This document shows, piece by piece, positions 27,178 to 35,513 of a stretch of 64,000 nt of DNA. Position 1 is the first letter of the stretch; each line of letters starts with the position of its first letter. Origin of the DNA: Candidatus Aminicenantota bacterium (GTDB taxonomy: Bacteria > Acidobacteriota > Aminicenantia > Aminicenantales > Aminicenantaceae); assembly GCA_020348385.1 (NCBI GenBank), contig CP070750.1, positions 2,532,476 to 2,596,475 on the forward strand, given 5' to 3'. A model generated the notes under the pieces. The model made no database searches and was not told the origin of the DNA. It saw nothing but the letters and a program-made list of their open reading frames with translations. The position numbers and the translations under genes were made by a program.

Positions 27178-27864
27178 TTACTTTTGGAATTTATACCCAG
27201 ACCATGGGATGGTAAGAAGATGGATAGGTTGGGAAGGATCCTCCTCGATTTTTTTTCTCAGATTATGGATAAACGTATCCACTGTTCGGGTGGTAGGATA
27301 TTTGTCGTAGCCCCACACTTCATTCAGAATGATTTCTCGCGTAACCACCTCACCCTCATGAGTGATGAGCAGCTTGAGAAGCCCCAGTTCTTTGGCAGTC
27401 AAGGGAATTTCCTCCTTCCCTTTTATCGCCACTTGTTTTTTAAATTTGATTGTGACATTGCCAAAAGAACATGCCTCCAGTTCCGCATCCTCATATCGGG
27501 TTCTCCTTAAGACGGCTTTGATCCGAGCCAGGAGCTCTCGTGTTCCAAAAGGCTTGGTCATGTAATCATCCCCACCAAGTTCGAGCCCGAGTACTTTGTC
27601 GATCTCCTCTTTCTTCTCTCCCGTCAGGAAAATGATAGGGGTTCTATTTCCTTTTAAACGCAGATTTTTACAGACTTCGAACCCATCCATTTCTGGAAGC
27701 TTCAAATCGAGAAGAATAAGATCAAATTTTTCTTGTGTTGCTAACGTATACCCTTCTCCTCCATCAGACGCCGATAGCACCTTGTAATTTTCCAACGCTA
27801 AGGCTGTTTCGAGTGTCTGGCACAACGCTTGATCATCCTCAATTATCAATATTTTTTTCATCAT
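27178..27864 (-). CDS. OmpR/PhoB-family response regulator
   Basis: The receiver domain (residues 1-120) shows ILIIEDDQ, the phosphoryl-accepting Asp53 in LILLDLKLPEMDG, and KPFGTRELLARI. A winged-helix DNA-binding domain follows (about 135-228: LTAKELGLLKLLITHEGEVVTREIILNEVWG, TRTVDTFIHNLRKKIE). It should bind direct repeats as a tandem dimer, which fits the box just downstream at 27071-27109. Its ATG overlaps the kinase stop (ATGATG, 4 bases), so the pair is coexpressed. The exact signal is unknown. Confidence 0.93.
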   Translation of the reverse strand: MMKKILIIEDDQALCQTLETALALENYKVLSASDGGEGYTLATQEKFDLILLDLKLPEMDGFEVCKNLRLKGNRTPIIFLTGEKKEEIDKVLGLELGGDDYMTKPFGTRELLARIKAVLRRTRYEDAELEACSFGNVTIKFKKQVAIKGKEEIPLTAKELGLLKLLITHEGEVVTREIILNEVWGYDKYPTTRTVDTFIHNLRKKIEEDPSQPIHLLTIPWSGYKFQK

Positions 27865-30236
27865 CTTGAGAAAACCAAAATAAAGGTGCTTCCTTTCCCC
27901 ATCTGACTCTCGACCTGTATGTCTCCTCCGTGGGCTTCCATGATGTGCTTGACTATTTTTAGTCCAAGTCCGACTCCCTTAGGCGCCAGTTGCTCGGCAT
28001 CCGAAATGCGATAAAATCCGTCAAAAATCTTCTGGTAATCCTGTTCCGCGATTCCGATTCCCCTATCCTGAACTCGAATTTCCACTTTCTTTTGATTTTC
28101 AACAATGGCAATCGAGATTTCCCTTTTTTTGGATGAATATTTAATAGCATTGTCAATCAAATTAGTCAACGCCTGTTTTACCCCATCCGGGTCGATGTTG
28201 AGCCATAAGGGAGCTTTGGGAATCTGTTTTTTCACAGAAAATCCGAGGGATTGAAACCGATAAGCATATAGCTTAAGAATTTCTTCAACAACCTGCGAAA
28301 TATCTGTTTTCTGGAAATGATAGCCTTTCACCTTCATTTCTATCTTCCCATAATCCAGTATATTGTGCAGAAACCGCGAAAGTCGGCTACATTCGTTCGT
28401 CATCATCTCGAGAATTTCCCCCTGTTTTTTCTCTCCCTTTATCCTTCCCTCCTGAAGAATTTCCGACATGCCCTGTATCGAACTCATCGGGGTACGGATT
28501 TCATGAGAGACATTTGAGATGAACTCGGTTTTTAGGCGGTTCAGCTCATCAAATTTTTCCTTCTCCGCCCTTTCGTAGATCACCTCTTCTTGAAGGTGGA
28601 TCCGTTCGAGATTCAATGCGAATGTTTCGATCATCGTGAGAAGAAGTTCGATATCGTCCCCTGAAAATTTGGCACCGGATTTCTTCTTTCCTAATTCGAC
28701 ATATCCTGTCAGACCCGTCGTTCGGAATGGTATCGGGATAATCATTTCCAACTTTTTCTCATCCAGCCAATTTTCGATAGAAAAATCCACACCCAACTCT
28801 GTCAGAACGCTTTTCCGCATGGCAAAAATCTTGTCCGATATCAGCACTCCTGTGTCTAGCCGAGAAGGAGTTTCACTCCTTCCCCTTTCGATGAAGATCT
28901 TTCGTTTTCCCGATTCAGCAGAAAAAACTCTTAGACCTAAGTAAACTAACGGGATGGTTTTGTCGACCTTCGTCATGAAAAAATCCACTAGGTGGGGTTG
29001 GCGTGCAATTTTATGGGCTCTTTCGTTGAAGCTGAGAATACTCTTTTTGTAGTCATAGCTGGTGCGGAAAAAAGACTTATCCACGATTTCTTGGATTTTT
29101 TTTCTGGCCGGATTAAAGGCCAGTGCCACAGCGAAAGCTCCTGTCACCGAAATCGTTGTCTGTTGGATAGCAAAAAATCGCGCAAAGAGGATCTGGATAA
29201 TCTGGACAAAAGACAAGTAAAAAGCGATTGTGAAGATCGTCAGTATGGAGTAGACCAGGCTTCTGTTGATGATCAATTCGATGTTCATCAATTTGAACCG
29301 GAAGATCGAAATGCCAAATGCCACAAGGATGAAGATGACAAAAACGGGGACCAGATCCTCGGAGATGAGCGGACGGTTGATCAGCATACGAGGGAACTGG
29401 TACATGAAGAGCATCGGGCCCACTCCAAAAAAGAGTCCGTAGAGGATCCATTTGATCTGGGCTTTGTGCTCTACCAGCTCAGCTCTCCGGTAGCTCATAA
29501 TGAGAGCCAAAAAAGAGAGGAGGAAATACAAAATGAAATAGCCCCGGAACAAGTTGGCAAAAAATGACTGGTACTGCCGATATAAATCAATCGACGAAGT
29601 TAAAGTCGACACAAGAAACAGATATTCTAGGACAATGATGTAGAAAACTGCCGGGAAATAAATCAGAAAATCTAACAGTTTTCGTCTTGTCCACAAGAAT
29701 GTCAAAGAAAAGTGGAGAACAAGAGTCGGGATAAGAGGATAAAAGGCATAAAATAAAATCCCGGGAATATAGGATAACCAATCCTTTGTCAAACAATAAA
29801 ATCCCCCGTTAACAATCAGGGAACACGAAGCAACTAAAGAAGCCCAGTAAAAAATGCGCGCCCTCATCTCTTGGGGACGAAGGAGGAACACGACAAACGC
29901 CATGATGATTAAAAAAGACCCGATGACCAAATATATATCCGGATAGGGAAGCAAGTAATGGTTCTCGATCCTCCCCATTTTCTTTTCGACGCCATCCTCT
30001 GTTTTTACATAAAACGTAGCCCATTCGCCAGCTCTTTTTCGGCAGAAGATGAACTCGATATCTTGGTCTGATTTGATTTCAATATCGTTTACCTGAACCA
30101 GGAGGCCTTTCTCTGCATAGGGTTTGATTTCTTGGGGAAGTCCAGGCCTGTGGCGGCACAAAGTATACCCGTAGAGGGTTGCCATCGTGATGAGAAAACC
30201 GGTTATTAGGTAGACAATAAAAGGGATCTTTTTCAT
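27861..30236 (-). CDS. multi-pass sensor histidine kinase with GAF-like domain
   Basis: This 791-residue sensor starts with one membrane helix (about 5-27), an exposed loop with a PDZ-like segment (GLLVQVNDIEIKSDQDIEF), then about eight further helices (about 97-350). A GAF-like region (about 390-550) follows, then the HisKA dimerisation helix with His578 in VSHEIRTPMSS, and the HATPase domain (DNAIKYSS, DRGIGIAEQD, KGVGLGLKIVKHIMEAHGG). The topology resembles ComP-like kinases with a membrane-embedded sensor. It is coupled to the OmpR-type regulator that follows. The ligand is unknown; a lipid or envelope signal would fit the downstream outer-membrane gene, but that is inference. Confidence 0.9.
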   Translation of the reverse strand: MKKIPFIVYLITGFLITMATLYGYTLCRHRPGLPQEIKPYAEKGLLVQVNDIEIKSDQDIEFIFCRKRAGEWATFYVKTEDGVEKKMGRIENHYLLPYPDIYLVIGSFLIIMAFVVFLLRPQEMRARIFYWASLVASCSLIVNGGFYCLTKDWLSYIPGILFYAFYPLIPTLVLHFSLTFLWTRRKLLDFLIYFPAVFYIIVLEYLFLVSTLTSSIDLYRQYQSFFANLFRGYFILYFLLSFLALIMSYRRAELVEHKAQIKWILYGLFFGVGPMLFMYQFPRMLINRPLISEDLVPVFVIFILVAFGISIFRFKLMNIELIINRSLVYSILTIFTIAFYLSFVQIIQILFARFFAIQQTTISVTGAFAVALAFNPARKKIQEIVDKSFFRTSYDYKKSILSFNERAHKIARQPHLVDFFMTKVDKTIPLVYLGLRVFSAESGKRKIFIERGRSETPSRLDTGVLISDKIFAMRKSVLTELGVDFSIENWLDEKKLEMIIPIPFRTTGLTGYVELGKKKSGAKFSGDDIELLLTMIETFALNLERIHLQEEVIYERAEKEKFDELNRLKTEFISNVSHEIRTPMSSIQGMSEILQEGRIKGEKKQGEILEMMTNECSRLSRFLHNILDYGKIEMKVKGYHFQKTDISQVVEEILKLYAYRFQSLGFSVKKQIPKAPLWLNIDPDGVKQALTNLIDNAIKYSSKKREISIAIVENQKKVEIRVQDRGIGIAEQDYQKIFDGFYRISDAEQLAPKGVGLGLKIVKHIMEAHGGDIQVESQMGKGSTFILVFSR

Positions 30237-30275
30237 GCCCGTAATTTCCCTATTGGCTGACCGATCTATCGTGTT

Positions 30276-31262
30276 TTATTCTAAGGAGTACTTTTCAAAT
30301 GAGATTCTTTCTCCTTGTTTAAAAACTTTGTACATGTCTTCAGCGATTTCGATTATATCTTCGGCATTTTCGACATTAGAGCTCCAAGCTTCGGGGATGG
30401 CTTCATAACCGATGAGTGCTCCAAGAATACCGCCTGTCACCAAACCGCAGGATGTACTCGCCCCGGAATGGTTAACCGCTGCCTGTATGCCCTCGGGAAA
30501 ATCAAAGACATGTTTCAAAGAACAGAACACGCCTATGGCAAGGACCTCTGCTGCCGTTATACCCTCCCCCAATTTGGGAATTGATTCTTCAATAGGTGAT
30601 TGATTGATGAATAATTCCAAAGCCTTTTCCACACACTGGAGCAAATCCATGTGGTTATCAAACGCTGTCAGCTGTTCGATGCTCAATTCCACAGCATCCT
30701 GAAGGGATTTCCCCTCGATGATTTGGGCTATGATTTCAGAAAGAAATCCAGCAGCAAAATATGCCGAAGGATGTCCATGGGTTAGGGCGGCATAATCTGC
30801 TCCTTCCCGGAATGCCATCCCCGGTGGAAATGACAAACCTACCGATGCTGTGCGCAACAATCCGCTTGCTTCAACGCTGTCATTGATAGGATTTCCGATT
30901 GCCCCTCTCTCTCCGCTTTGCAGGACATTCATGCAGGTATACCCAGGATGCCTCACCAAGAATGGATCTTTTAAGTTCTCAAGCCACTTCTCATAACTTT
31001 TATACACAAATTCTTGAGAGCGCGCTTCCCCATCTCTCATCAGGTTAAAATGAGCATGGATACACCCTTTGGCCGTGGCTAATGAGAGCTGGGTGTCATC
31101 CGTGTAGGACCCGGGTTTGAATCCATCCCAAACATCAAACTCAGCAATCCCGGATTCTCCATACTTTTCCTTGATACTCTCCATCGATAGAAACTCAACG
31201 GGCGCTCCCAGTGCATCCCCGATGGCCAGGCCAAAAAGACAACCCTTGAACCTGTTCAGCAT
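30276..31262 (-). CDS. ADP-ribosylglycohydrolase-like protein lacking the C-terminal Asp pair
   Basis: The fold is that of ADP-ribosylglycohydrolases (DraG/ARH), which use two Mg ions to remove ADP-ribose. The first metal site is intact (GLAIGDALG, residues 11-19; YTDDTQ, 53-58). The second, normally NHSGDSDS/T or GGDSDT, reads NHSGASTSCG at 264-273, so both conserved Asp are replaced (A268, T270). Activity is likely lost or altered. I start at ATG 31262, with GGAG six bases ahead and the family start MLNRFKGCL; ATG 31292 would add ten residues. The gene is preceded by 320 bases with no clear gene. Confidence 0.85.
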   Translation of the reverse strand: MLNRFKGCLFGLAIGDALGAPVEFLSMESIKEKYGESGIAEFDVWDGFKPGSYTDDTQLSLATAKGCIHAHFNLMRDGEARSQEFVYKSYEKWLENLKDPFLVRHPGYTCMNVLQSGERGAIGNPINDSVEASGLLRTASVGLSFPPGMAFREGADYAALTHGHPSAYFAAGFLSEIIAQIIEGKSLQDAVELSIEQLTAFDNHMDLLQCVEKALELFINQSPIEESIPKLGEGITAAEVLAIGVFCSLKHVFDFPEGIQAAVNHSGASTSCGLVTGGILGALIGYEAIPEAWSSNVENAEDIIEIAEDMYKVFKQGERISFEKYSLE

Positions 31263-31292
31263 GCTATGCTCCGTATCCGTATGTTTAGTCAT

Positions 31293-31612
31293 ACTTCCCG
31301 CCTATTCTCCCAAGCTGCTAATAAAATACCACAATCCCTTTTACTTTGGAAGCGAACGGTAAAAGACAAAGTGCCATTTATTACCAAATCACGTATAAAT
31401 TTCAAGAGGATCGATCACAGTTCACTTATCCGAAGACATAGGCCTGGATGTGAACGCAAGATCATAGGGAAGGCGTTTCCATACAGATTTCATAGTCACG
31501 CTCAGCGGGGAAATAAAAGATCGATGCAAGGGGAAATGAACGGTGGAGGTCCGAAGCTTTACTTGAGGACTTTAGAAGGGAATAGTTCTCTGAATAAGAA
31601 TTGATAATGTCC
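31293..31612. other. intergenic stretch, no gene recognised
   Basis: I find no frame with convincing composition on either strand. The part next to the downstream gene is AT-rich and probably holds its promoter, but no clear -35/-10 pair stands out. It might be a decayed gene. Confidence 0.3.
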
Positions 31613-33052
31613 TTATTCGTTATATTTTTTAAGCCACCCGGCATGCTCCAATTTGGCCGAAGCTCTTAGTTTTTCATCCGTAAACAACCGCAACGCCACC
31701 GCTCCCATAACTTTAGCTGTTAAAATGAGAGATTTGTGGCCGGCAGGACTGATGGTGATATCCGCACTTTCCTGGGAATGACCTGCTGCTGGGGGGAGTC
31801 CTTCTGTTCCGATGCTGATATGCACGCCCGGTACTTTTAGCGTAGCAAACCCCGTTTCTTCCCATTGTCGGGGTACTTCCCTCTCCCCGATATTCACTCC
31901 TCCGTACTCCAATGCATACTGGAACGCCAAATCATTCAGCACCCCTATCGATATCCCAGGGTTGTACTCTCCGTAATGATCGATATCCACCGTTGTGCCC
32001 GTTGCTAATGCGCACCCCTTGGCCATGTTATCCATGGCATCCACTTTGCTCTCGATTTTTTCTCTTGCTTTCCCCGGATTCATCGATCCGACAGGGGTTT
32101 CGTCCATCAAGTGCCGGATCCAAAGGGTGGCAGAGGCCATGTCTGGGACTATATTGGGGGCTGCTCCCCCATCGCTGACAATCCCGTGAAACCGGAACTG
32201 GGGTTCAGAATGCTCCCGGATCATATCCATAGCGTGGAAAAGCAGGAGGACGGCATCAAGGGCACTGGATCCCTGCCAGGGATTTTGTGCGTGAGCAGAT
32301 TTTCCGTGAAATGTGTACTTCATCTGCCGGATATGCCTAGCCGAAAAACCACCGGGGAACCTGAGCGTTTCGCTGGTCGTACCATGGCTTCTCAGCATAA
32401 AATCGATTCCATCCAGATATCCAACCTGGGCCATCATAGCTTTAGCAGGAGGGCCGACTTCCTCGGCCGGTGTACCGATAACCCATACGCTCCCAGGAAT
32501 TTTGTGTTTTGCCATCACCTTGGTTAGGGCAATCGCTGCACCGATGCCTGTGGGACCCTGCATATTGTGTTGACACCCATGAAAAGGAGGATTCCCTCGA
32601 AGGGCATCATACTCGACGGCGATACCGATGACAGGGTGTTCTGAATGACCTTGATATTTCGCTTTGAAGGCCGTCGGAAGGCCAGGGGGACCCGAATATT
32701 CATGAGGAAACCCCCCGACAACTTTTAATCTATCTATATTATCATCCAATCCTGGCACACCTTCCTCCACGGTAAACCCGTGTTTTTTTAGTTCTTCGAT
32801 GAGCATGGCAGCTGCCTTAAACTCAAGAAATCCAGCCTCGGGATTATGGTACATCCAATCATTGAGTTCGAACATTCTATGGCTCAATGCGTCGATCTCT
32901 GCATCTAGAGCCTTTCTCAAAGAGGCGTTTTTTTCAGATTCTTTCGGAATGTCTTGAATTGTTACATCGGCCAAAACGGTCAAACCGAAAAGGATCATAA
33001 GGGATACCACAATAATAAGGATTCTTGAGATGTCGTTGATTCTTGCGATCAT
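31613..33052 (-). CDS. exported M20 amidohydrolase (AbgB-like)
   Basis: This M20D-type metallo-amidohydrolase resembles p-aminobenzoyl-glutamate hydrolase subunit B and N-acyl-amino-acid amidohydrolases. A signal segment (MIARINDISRILIIVVSLMILFGLTVLADV) predicts export. Metal-site marks are AVEYDALRG, HGCQHNMQGPTG, GTPAEEVGPPAK, MLRSHGTT and GHSQESADI near the end; the dimerisation-domain segment GKSAHAQNPWQGSSALDAV is present. I start at ATG 33052 because AGGAGG lies in front; the earlier start at 33094 would add 14 charged residues. The substrate is probably an N-acylated amino acid or dipeptide. Confidence 0.88.
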   Translation of the reverse strand: MIARINDISRILIIVVSLMILFGLTVLADVTIQDIPKESEKNASLRKALDAEIDALSHRMFELNDWMYHNPEAGFLEFKAAAMLIEELKKHGFTVEEGVPGLDDNIDRLKVVGGFPHEYSGPPGLPTAFKAKYQGHSEHPVIGIAVEYDALRGNPPFHGCQHNMQGPTGIGAAIALTKVMAKHKIPGSVWVIGTPAEEVGPPAKAMMAQVGYLDGIDFMLRSHGTTSETLRFPGGFSARHIRQMKYTFHGKSAHAQNPWQGSSALDAVLLLFHAMDMIREHSEPQFRFHGIVSDGGAAPNIVPDMASATLWIRHLMDETPVGSMNPGKAREKIESKVDAMDNMAKGCALATGTTVDIDHYGEYNPGISIGVLNDLAFQYALEYGGVNIGEREVPRQWEETGFATLKVPGVHISIGTEGLPPAAGHSQESADITISPAGHKSLILTAKVMGAVALRLFTDEKLRASAKLEHAGWLKKYNE

Positions 33053-33198
33053 ACTTTCCTCCTTTTTTCGTTTTAAGCTGGATGTGTTTTCCACTTATTC
33101 TTATTCCTAAAGGTATCCAATCCTTTTTATCAAAGTCAAGCTACGGGAGGCTTTCGTATACGGCCAGGCAAGCTGAGAGAGAAATCCGCCCCTTGATT

Positions 33199-33244
33199 TT
33201 GGCAAGAAGCAGGGAATAAAGTATAATATTTCTATAGGAATATT
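33199..33244 (+). promoter_or_regulatory. promoter and 20-bp palindrome of msrBA
   Basis: TTGGCA (33199-33204), a 17-base spacer and TATAAT (33222-33227) form a good promoter. A 20-bp palindrome with one mismatched pair (AATATT arms at 33225-33230 and 33239-33244, centre CTATAG) covers the end of the -10 box and the expected transcription start. This is a typical place for a repressor operator. Confidence 0.55.
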
Positions 33245-33260
33245 CGGAATTGGAGAAAAC

Positions 33261-34280
33261 ATGAGACTAAAAAAGGAATTGATCGTTTTTCCGGCGCTTT
33301 TTTTAGCATCGATCTGGCTGATCAACACCTTTTGGCCTCATTCCAGAATCGAAAAGCAAACTCTGGAGGGAAACAAGACCATGAACAAAAAAGTCATAAG
33401 AACCGAAAACGTGTGGAAAAAACATCTCACCCCCGAACAATTCCATGTGATGCGAAATGCGGGTACGGAGAAACCCTTTTCTGGAGCATACAATGACCAT
33501 TATCTAAAGGGAATATATCATTGTGCTGCATGCGGCACCCCCCTTTTCTCATCCGATACAAAATACGATCATGGAACAGGCTGGCCTAGTTTTACCGATC
33601 CTGTAGATGACGGTAATATCGCTTATCATGACGATTTTTCCCTTTGCACGAAGCGGATTGAAGTGCGATGCGCGATGTGTGATTCTCATCTCGGGCATGT
33701 GTTCGATGATGGCCCATCCCCCTCCTCCCAGCATTTTTGCATCAACTCTGTGGCTCTTGATTTTAGACCAGCTCTAACGGAGAAAAAAGCAAAGGATAGG
33801 CTTCCGGCTGAAAAATTCCAGGTGGCAACATTTGCAGCCGGTTGCTTTTGGGGCGTTGAAGATAAATTCAGCAAAATTAAAGGAGTGATACGAACAGCTG
33901 TTGGCTACACAGGTGGAAATGTTAAGAATCCCACCTATCAACAGGTCTGCCGGGGAAACACAGGACATGCCGAGGCTGTTCATATCCTGTATGATCCAGC
34001 GATTCTCTCTTACACAGAACTTTTGGACACATTTTTTCGTTTTCATGATCCCACCCAGCTCGACAGACAAGGCCCGGATGTAGGATCGCAATACAGATCG
34101 GCCATTTTCTATCACAGCGATGAACAAAAAAGAGAGGCAGAAAACATGATCCGTCGATTGGGAAGCGCCGGTCGATTCCACGCGCCGATCGCAACTCAAG
34201 TCAAACCCGCGATAGAATTTTATGAGGCAGAGGAATACCACCAGAAATTCTACGAGAAACTATCGAAGCGGAAAGGATAA
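33261..34280 (+). CDS. msrBA: fused methionine sulfoxide reductase MsrB-MsrA, membrane-anchored
   Basis: The enzyme reduces both forms of methionine sulfoxide. MsrB comes first (HCAACGTPLF and RCAMCDSHLGHVFDDG are the two zinc CxxC pairs; the catalytic Cys160 is in HFCINSVAL). MsrA follows (catalytic Cys195 in AAGCFWGVEDKF, then GYTGG and GSQYRSAIFYHS). The N-terminal 22 residues form a hydrophobic anchor, so it likely faces the periplasm. A second ATG at 33381 also has a ribosome binding site (GGAGGG), which could give a soluble form. The last 21 bases overlap the convergent XRE gene. Confidence 0.93.
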   Translation: MRLKKELIVFPALFLASIWLINTFWPHSRIEKQTLEGNKTMNKKVIRTENVWKKHLTPEQFHVMRNAGTEKPFSGAYNDHYLKGIYHCAACGTPLFSSDTKYDHGTGWPSFTDPVDDGNIAYHDDFSLCTKRIEVRCAMCDSHLGHVFDDGPSPSSQHFCINSVALDFRPALTEKKAKDRLPAEKFQVATFAAGCFWGVEDKFSKIKGVIRTAVGYTGGNVKNPTYQQVCRGNTGHAEAVHILYDPAILSYTELLDTFFRFHDPTQLDRQGPDVGSQYRSAIFYHSDEQKREAENMIRRLGSAGRFHAPIATQVKPAIEFYEAEEYHQKFYEKLSKRKG

Positions 34281-35354
34281 GAACTTCTCTTTTGAGATGC
34301 GCAGCAAATGTGCGGCTTTTTCTGCAGAGATCTTTTTGAGCCTGTAAGCATCCGACACCAAGCTCACAAATCTTGCGGATAACAGGGAATGGCCTCGTGC
34401 CTTCTGAGGAGCACTGATTTTTCTGGATCCAAATAGGGCTGTTTCATATTGCTCCCAATCCCATTTTTGGCATTCTTTGAACTGGCTTAGGGAAATATAC
34501 TCAATCTTCTTCAACATCTGGATGAGGGCCAATAAACTCACATCATAGTGCCGTCTGATATACAGGATATCGTCTACCCCAAGATGTTTAGAGCGGAGGT
34601 CCTTATCGATAAAATCTTTCAGTTTTTCGGGAGGAAGAAGGAAATGCAGAGCGAATGTTTGGGCATATTTTTCCCGGCCGTGGTAAAGGGTAATGTAATC
34701 TTCGATGAAGATATCGGGATTATCGATTATCGGCCCATCGTACCGATCCTTTAGATAATGAGCGTATTCATGCGTTGCTGTCAGGATTTGCTGGTGAAAT
34801 GGTTGGTTGCTGTTGATTAGAGCAAAAGCCGCTTGTTTGTGCTCTAAAAACAAAAACACGCCGGCAATATGGATATCCTCATGGATGGGGCGTCGGATGA
34901 TATGGAGGCCGCTCAGCTCCAATAGAGAAAAAACGTTGGGAATAGGATCATTTCCTAAGTCTAAACGATTTCTTTCTTGTTCTGCCAATTTTTCAGCAAT
35001 CACATTGGCATATAGTGGAGCCAAATCTGATTGCCTTCCGGTCATTTCTTCTATTTGTAAATAATCTTCGCAGTCGCTCCGGAATTTCCTCAGAAGTCGT
35101 TTAGTTTTCGCATCAAGTTTATCCCCTTGTATCAGGGAATCAAAAGATTCCGTTTTTTCGAGAATAAAAAAAGAGATTTCTTTGTCTAGAAATTTAGCGA
35201 TTCGAGACAGGCTTTCTAAACTAGGACTTCTCCTTCCCAGCTCTAGGAGAGAAATGAACTCAGAGGACAATCCAACCGATTTGGCTAAATCTTCTTGGGT
35301 AAGTCCCATCTCTTCTCGCAACTTTCTGATTTTCGTACCGACAATGCGAACCAT
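34260..35354 (-). CDS. XRE-family regulator fused to ImmA/IrrE metallopeptidase
   Basis: The N-terminus is a helix-turn-helix DNA-binding domain of the Xre/Cro type (KIRKLREEMGLTQEDLAKSVGLSSEFISLLELGRR, residues 8-42). The rest contains an ImmA/IrrE peptidase with the zinc motif HEYAH (about 195-199), and then ALHFLLPPE, typical of the family. Such fusions act as stress-sensing regulators in which the peptidase cleaves a repressor, sometimes itself. It is transcribed from its own promoter (35382-35410), whose -10 box lies in a GATATA/TATATC inverted repeat, suggesting autoregulation. Likely targets are the divergent PAS-GGDEF gene or the convergent msrBA, but that is inference. Confidence 0.88.
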   Translation of the reverse strand: MVRIVGTKIRKLREEMGLTQEDLAKSVGLSSEFISLLELGRRSPSLESLSRIAKFLDKEISFFILEKTESFDSLIQGDKLDAKTKRLLRKFRSDCEDYLQIEEMTGRQSDLAPLYANVIAEKLAEQERNRLDLGNDPIPNVFSLLELSGLHIIRRPIHEDIHIAGVFLFLEHKQAAFALINSNQPFHQQILTATHEYAHYLKDRYDGPIIDNPDIFIEDYITLYHGREKYAQTFALHFLLPPEKLKDFIDKDLRSKHLGVDDILYIRRHYDVSLLALIQMLKKIEYISLSQFKECQKWDWEQYETALFGSRKISAPQKARGHSLLSARFVSLVSDAYRLKKISAEKAAHLLRISKEKFLSFPLR

Positions 35355-35370
35355 TCCGTTCCCCTAAATT

Positions 35371-35410
35371 GATATAATTTTTTTATATCTCCTGGTTAGA
35401 GAAAAGTCAA
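35371..35410 (-). promoter_or_regulatory. promoter and inverted repeat of the XRE-ImmA gene
   Basis: On the minus strand TTGACT (35405-35410), 17 bases and TATAAA (35382-35387). A perfect inverted repeat, GATATA (35371-35376) and TATATC (35384-35389) with a 7-base spacer, covers the -10 box. This is a likely operator for the Xre-type protein encoded directly downstream. Confidence 0.6.
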
Positions 35411-35447
35411 GGAAGACGATAATCCTGGCAAGAGGTTGCCATAAATT

Positions 35448-35476
35448 TTGACTTCACGGGAAGACTTTGGTATATA
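35448..35476 (+). promoter_or_regulatory. promoter of the PAS-GGDEF gene
   Basis: TTGACT (35448-35453), a 17-base spacer and TATATA (35471-35476). The predicted leader to the TTG start at 35514 is about 30 bases. It diverges from the XRE-ImmA promoter 37 bases away. Confidence 0.65.
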
Positions 35477-35513
35477 TAACTCGGGGAAAAAATGATAGCT
35501 GTGGGATAGAGTT

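Noticed and set aside
28992..29567. A 191-codon frame on the plus strand inside the histidine kinase gene.
   Set aside because: It is highly charged, has no family pattern and is fully explained by the antisense of hydrophobic helices.
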